This document shows, piece after piece, positions 63,471 through 64,000 of a stretch of 64,000 bases of DNA. The translations under genes were made by a program, and so were the position numbers. This DNA is from Brachypodius melanocephalos (Eukaryota; Chordata; Aves; Passeriformes; Pycnonotidae). A model generated the notes under the pieces. The model was not told the origin of the DNA. It was given only the letters and a program-made list of their open reading frames with translations, and searched no databases. The stretch lies in assembly GCA_013398615.1 (NCBI GenBank), contig VZSR01003807.1:36993491-37057490 (forward strand). Direction: 5' to 3'. Each line of letters starts with the position of its first letter. Within the stretch, counting starts at the first letter, position 1.

Positions 63471-64000
63471 AGTCAATTCTAGATGGCCTCGCAGATACAA
63501 CTTTCCGAACAATCACGACAGATCTCCTTTACGTGGGCTCCAACGATATCCAGTACGAAGACATGAAAGGCGACATGGCATCCAAGCTGGGGTACTACCC
63601 CCAGAAGTTCCCCCTTTCTTCCTTCAGGGGTGATCCTTTCCAAGAAAAAATGACTGGAGGAGATGATTCCCTGTTGGGCATTATTCCCTCAGAGCAGGTC
63701 AACATCACAGAGTTTTACAACAAGTCCCTGTCCACTTTTAAGGATAATGAGGAGAATATACAGTGCGGGGAGAACTTCATGGATATGGAGTGTTTTATGA
63801 TCCTGAACCCCAGCCAGCAGCTGGCCATCGCCGTGCTGTCGCTCACCCTGGGCACATTCACAGTCCTGGAGAACCTCCTCGTCCTGTGTGTCATCCTCCA
63901 CTCCCGAAGCCTCCGGTGTAGACCCTCCTACCATTTCATCGGCAGCCTGGCTGTGGCCGATCTCCTGGGCAGCGTGATTTTTGTCTACAGTTTTGTGGAT
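63467..64000 (+). CDS. CNR1: Cannabinoid receptor 1, N-terminal 178 residues (cut by window end)
   Basis: Class A G-protein-coupled receptor of the plasma membrane. It binds anandamide and 2-arachidonoylglycerol and signals mainly through Gi/o, with a major role at presynaptic terminals. The start is fixed by the family's conserved MKSILDGLADTTFRTITTDL opening. The long extracellular N-terminus has no cleaved signal peptide. It carries N-glycosylation sequons at Asn79 (NIT) and Asn85 (NKS), and Cys100 and Cys109, equivalent to the human N-terminal disulfide pair. TM1 spans about 119-144 with the conserved Asn136 (position 1.50) in ENLLVL. TM2 begins at about 154 with Asp165 (2.50) in LAVADLLG. 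Numbering runs two residues ahead of human because of a slightly longer stretch around residues 64-77. The frame stays open to the last base; the family is about 470 residues long and its coding region is normally a single exon, so roughly 60% lies beyond the window. No disruption is seen. Confidence 0.98.
   Translation, partial: MKSILDGLADTTFRTITTDLLYVGSNDIQYEDMKGDMASKLGYYPQKFPLSSFRGDPFQEKMTGGDDSLLGIIPSEQVNITEFYNKSLSTFKDNEENIQCGENFMDMECFMILNPSQQLAIAVLSLTLGTFTVLENLLVLCVILHSRSLRCRPSYHFIGSLAVADLLGSVIFVYSFVD

Noticed and set aside
63689..63934. 81-codon minus-strand frame
   Set aside because: It is the antisense shadow of the CNR1 coding exon.
1..64000. CRISPR arrays, tRNA or rRNA genes, bacterial operons
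   Set aside because: No regularly spaced direct repeats of CRISPR type, no T-loop (GGTTCGAATCC-like) motif in a cloverleaf context, and no rRNA sequence was recognised. The window is vertebrate nuclear DNA.

Overview
This is a vertebrate, almost certainly avian, nuclear genome window. The evidence is one protein-coding exon of cannabinoid receptor 1 (CNR1) at the right edge, 5'-truncated CR1 LINE fragments of the bird/reptile type, and a solo ERV LTR of a type I associate with many neoavian birds. The background is AT-rich, CpG-poor and intron- or desert-like. There are no bacterial-type genes, operons, CRISPR arrays or recognisable RNA genes. Almost all short open frames are chance frames in noncoding DNA.

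Layout. Positions 1 to about 50 kb are noncoding DNA in which I recognise no exon. They hold homopolymers (a 95-base A run at 1927), small tandem duplications, a polypyrimidine microsatellite, a degenerate array of ATTGG motifs near 35 kb, four CR1 fragments and the ERV LTR at 47.7-48.3 kb. From human synteny as I remember it, this would be the gene-poor interval 5' of CNR1. A CpG island at about 50.34-51.11 kb, interrupted by exactly 100 N, is the only strong promoter-like feature and is probably the CNR1 promoter with its noncoding first exon. About 12 kb of intron-like sequence follows. A clear splice acceptor at 63404-63405 then leads into the CNR1 coding exon, whose start codon is at 63467. 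The window ends in frame after 178 codons, inside the second transmembrane helix.

How the parts work together: transcription probably starts in the GC-rich island, the long 5' intron is removed, and the receptor is translated from a single large exon. The 61-base leader just ahead of the start codon contains a 17-codon upstream ORF whose stop codon overlaps the CNR1 ATG (ATGA). This is a plausible translational control element and the most interesting local observation. I found no evidence of an undescribed multi-gene system.
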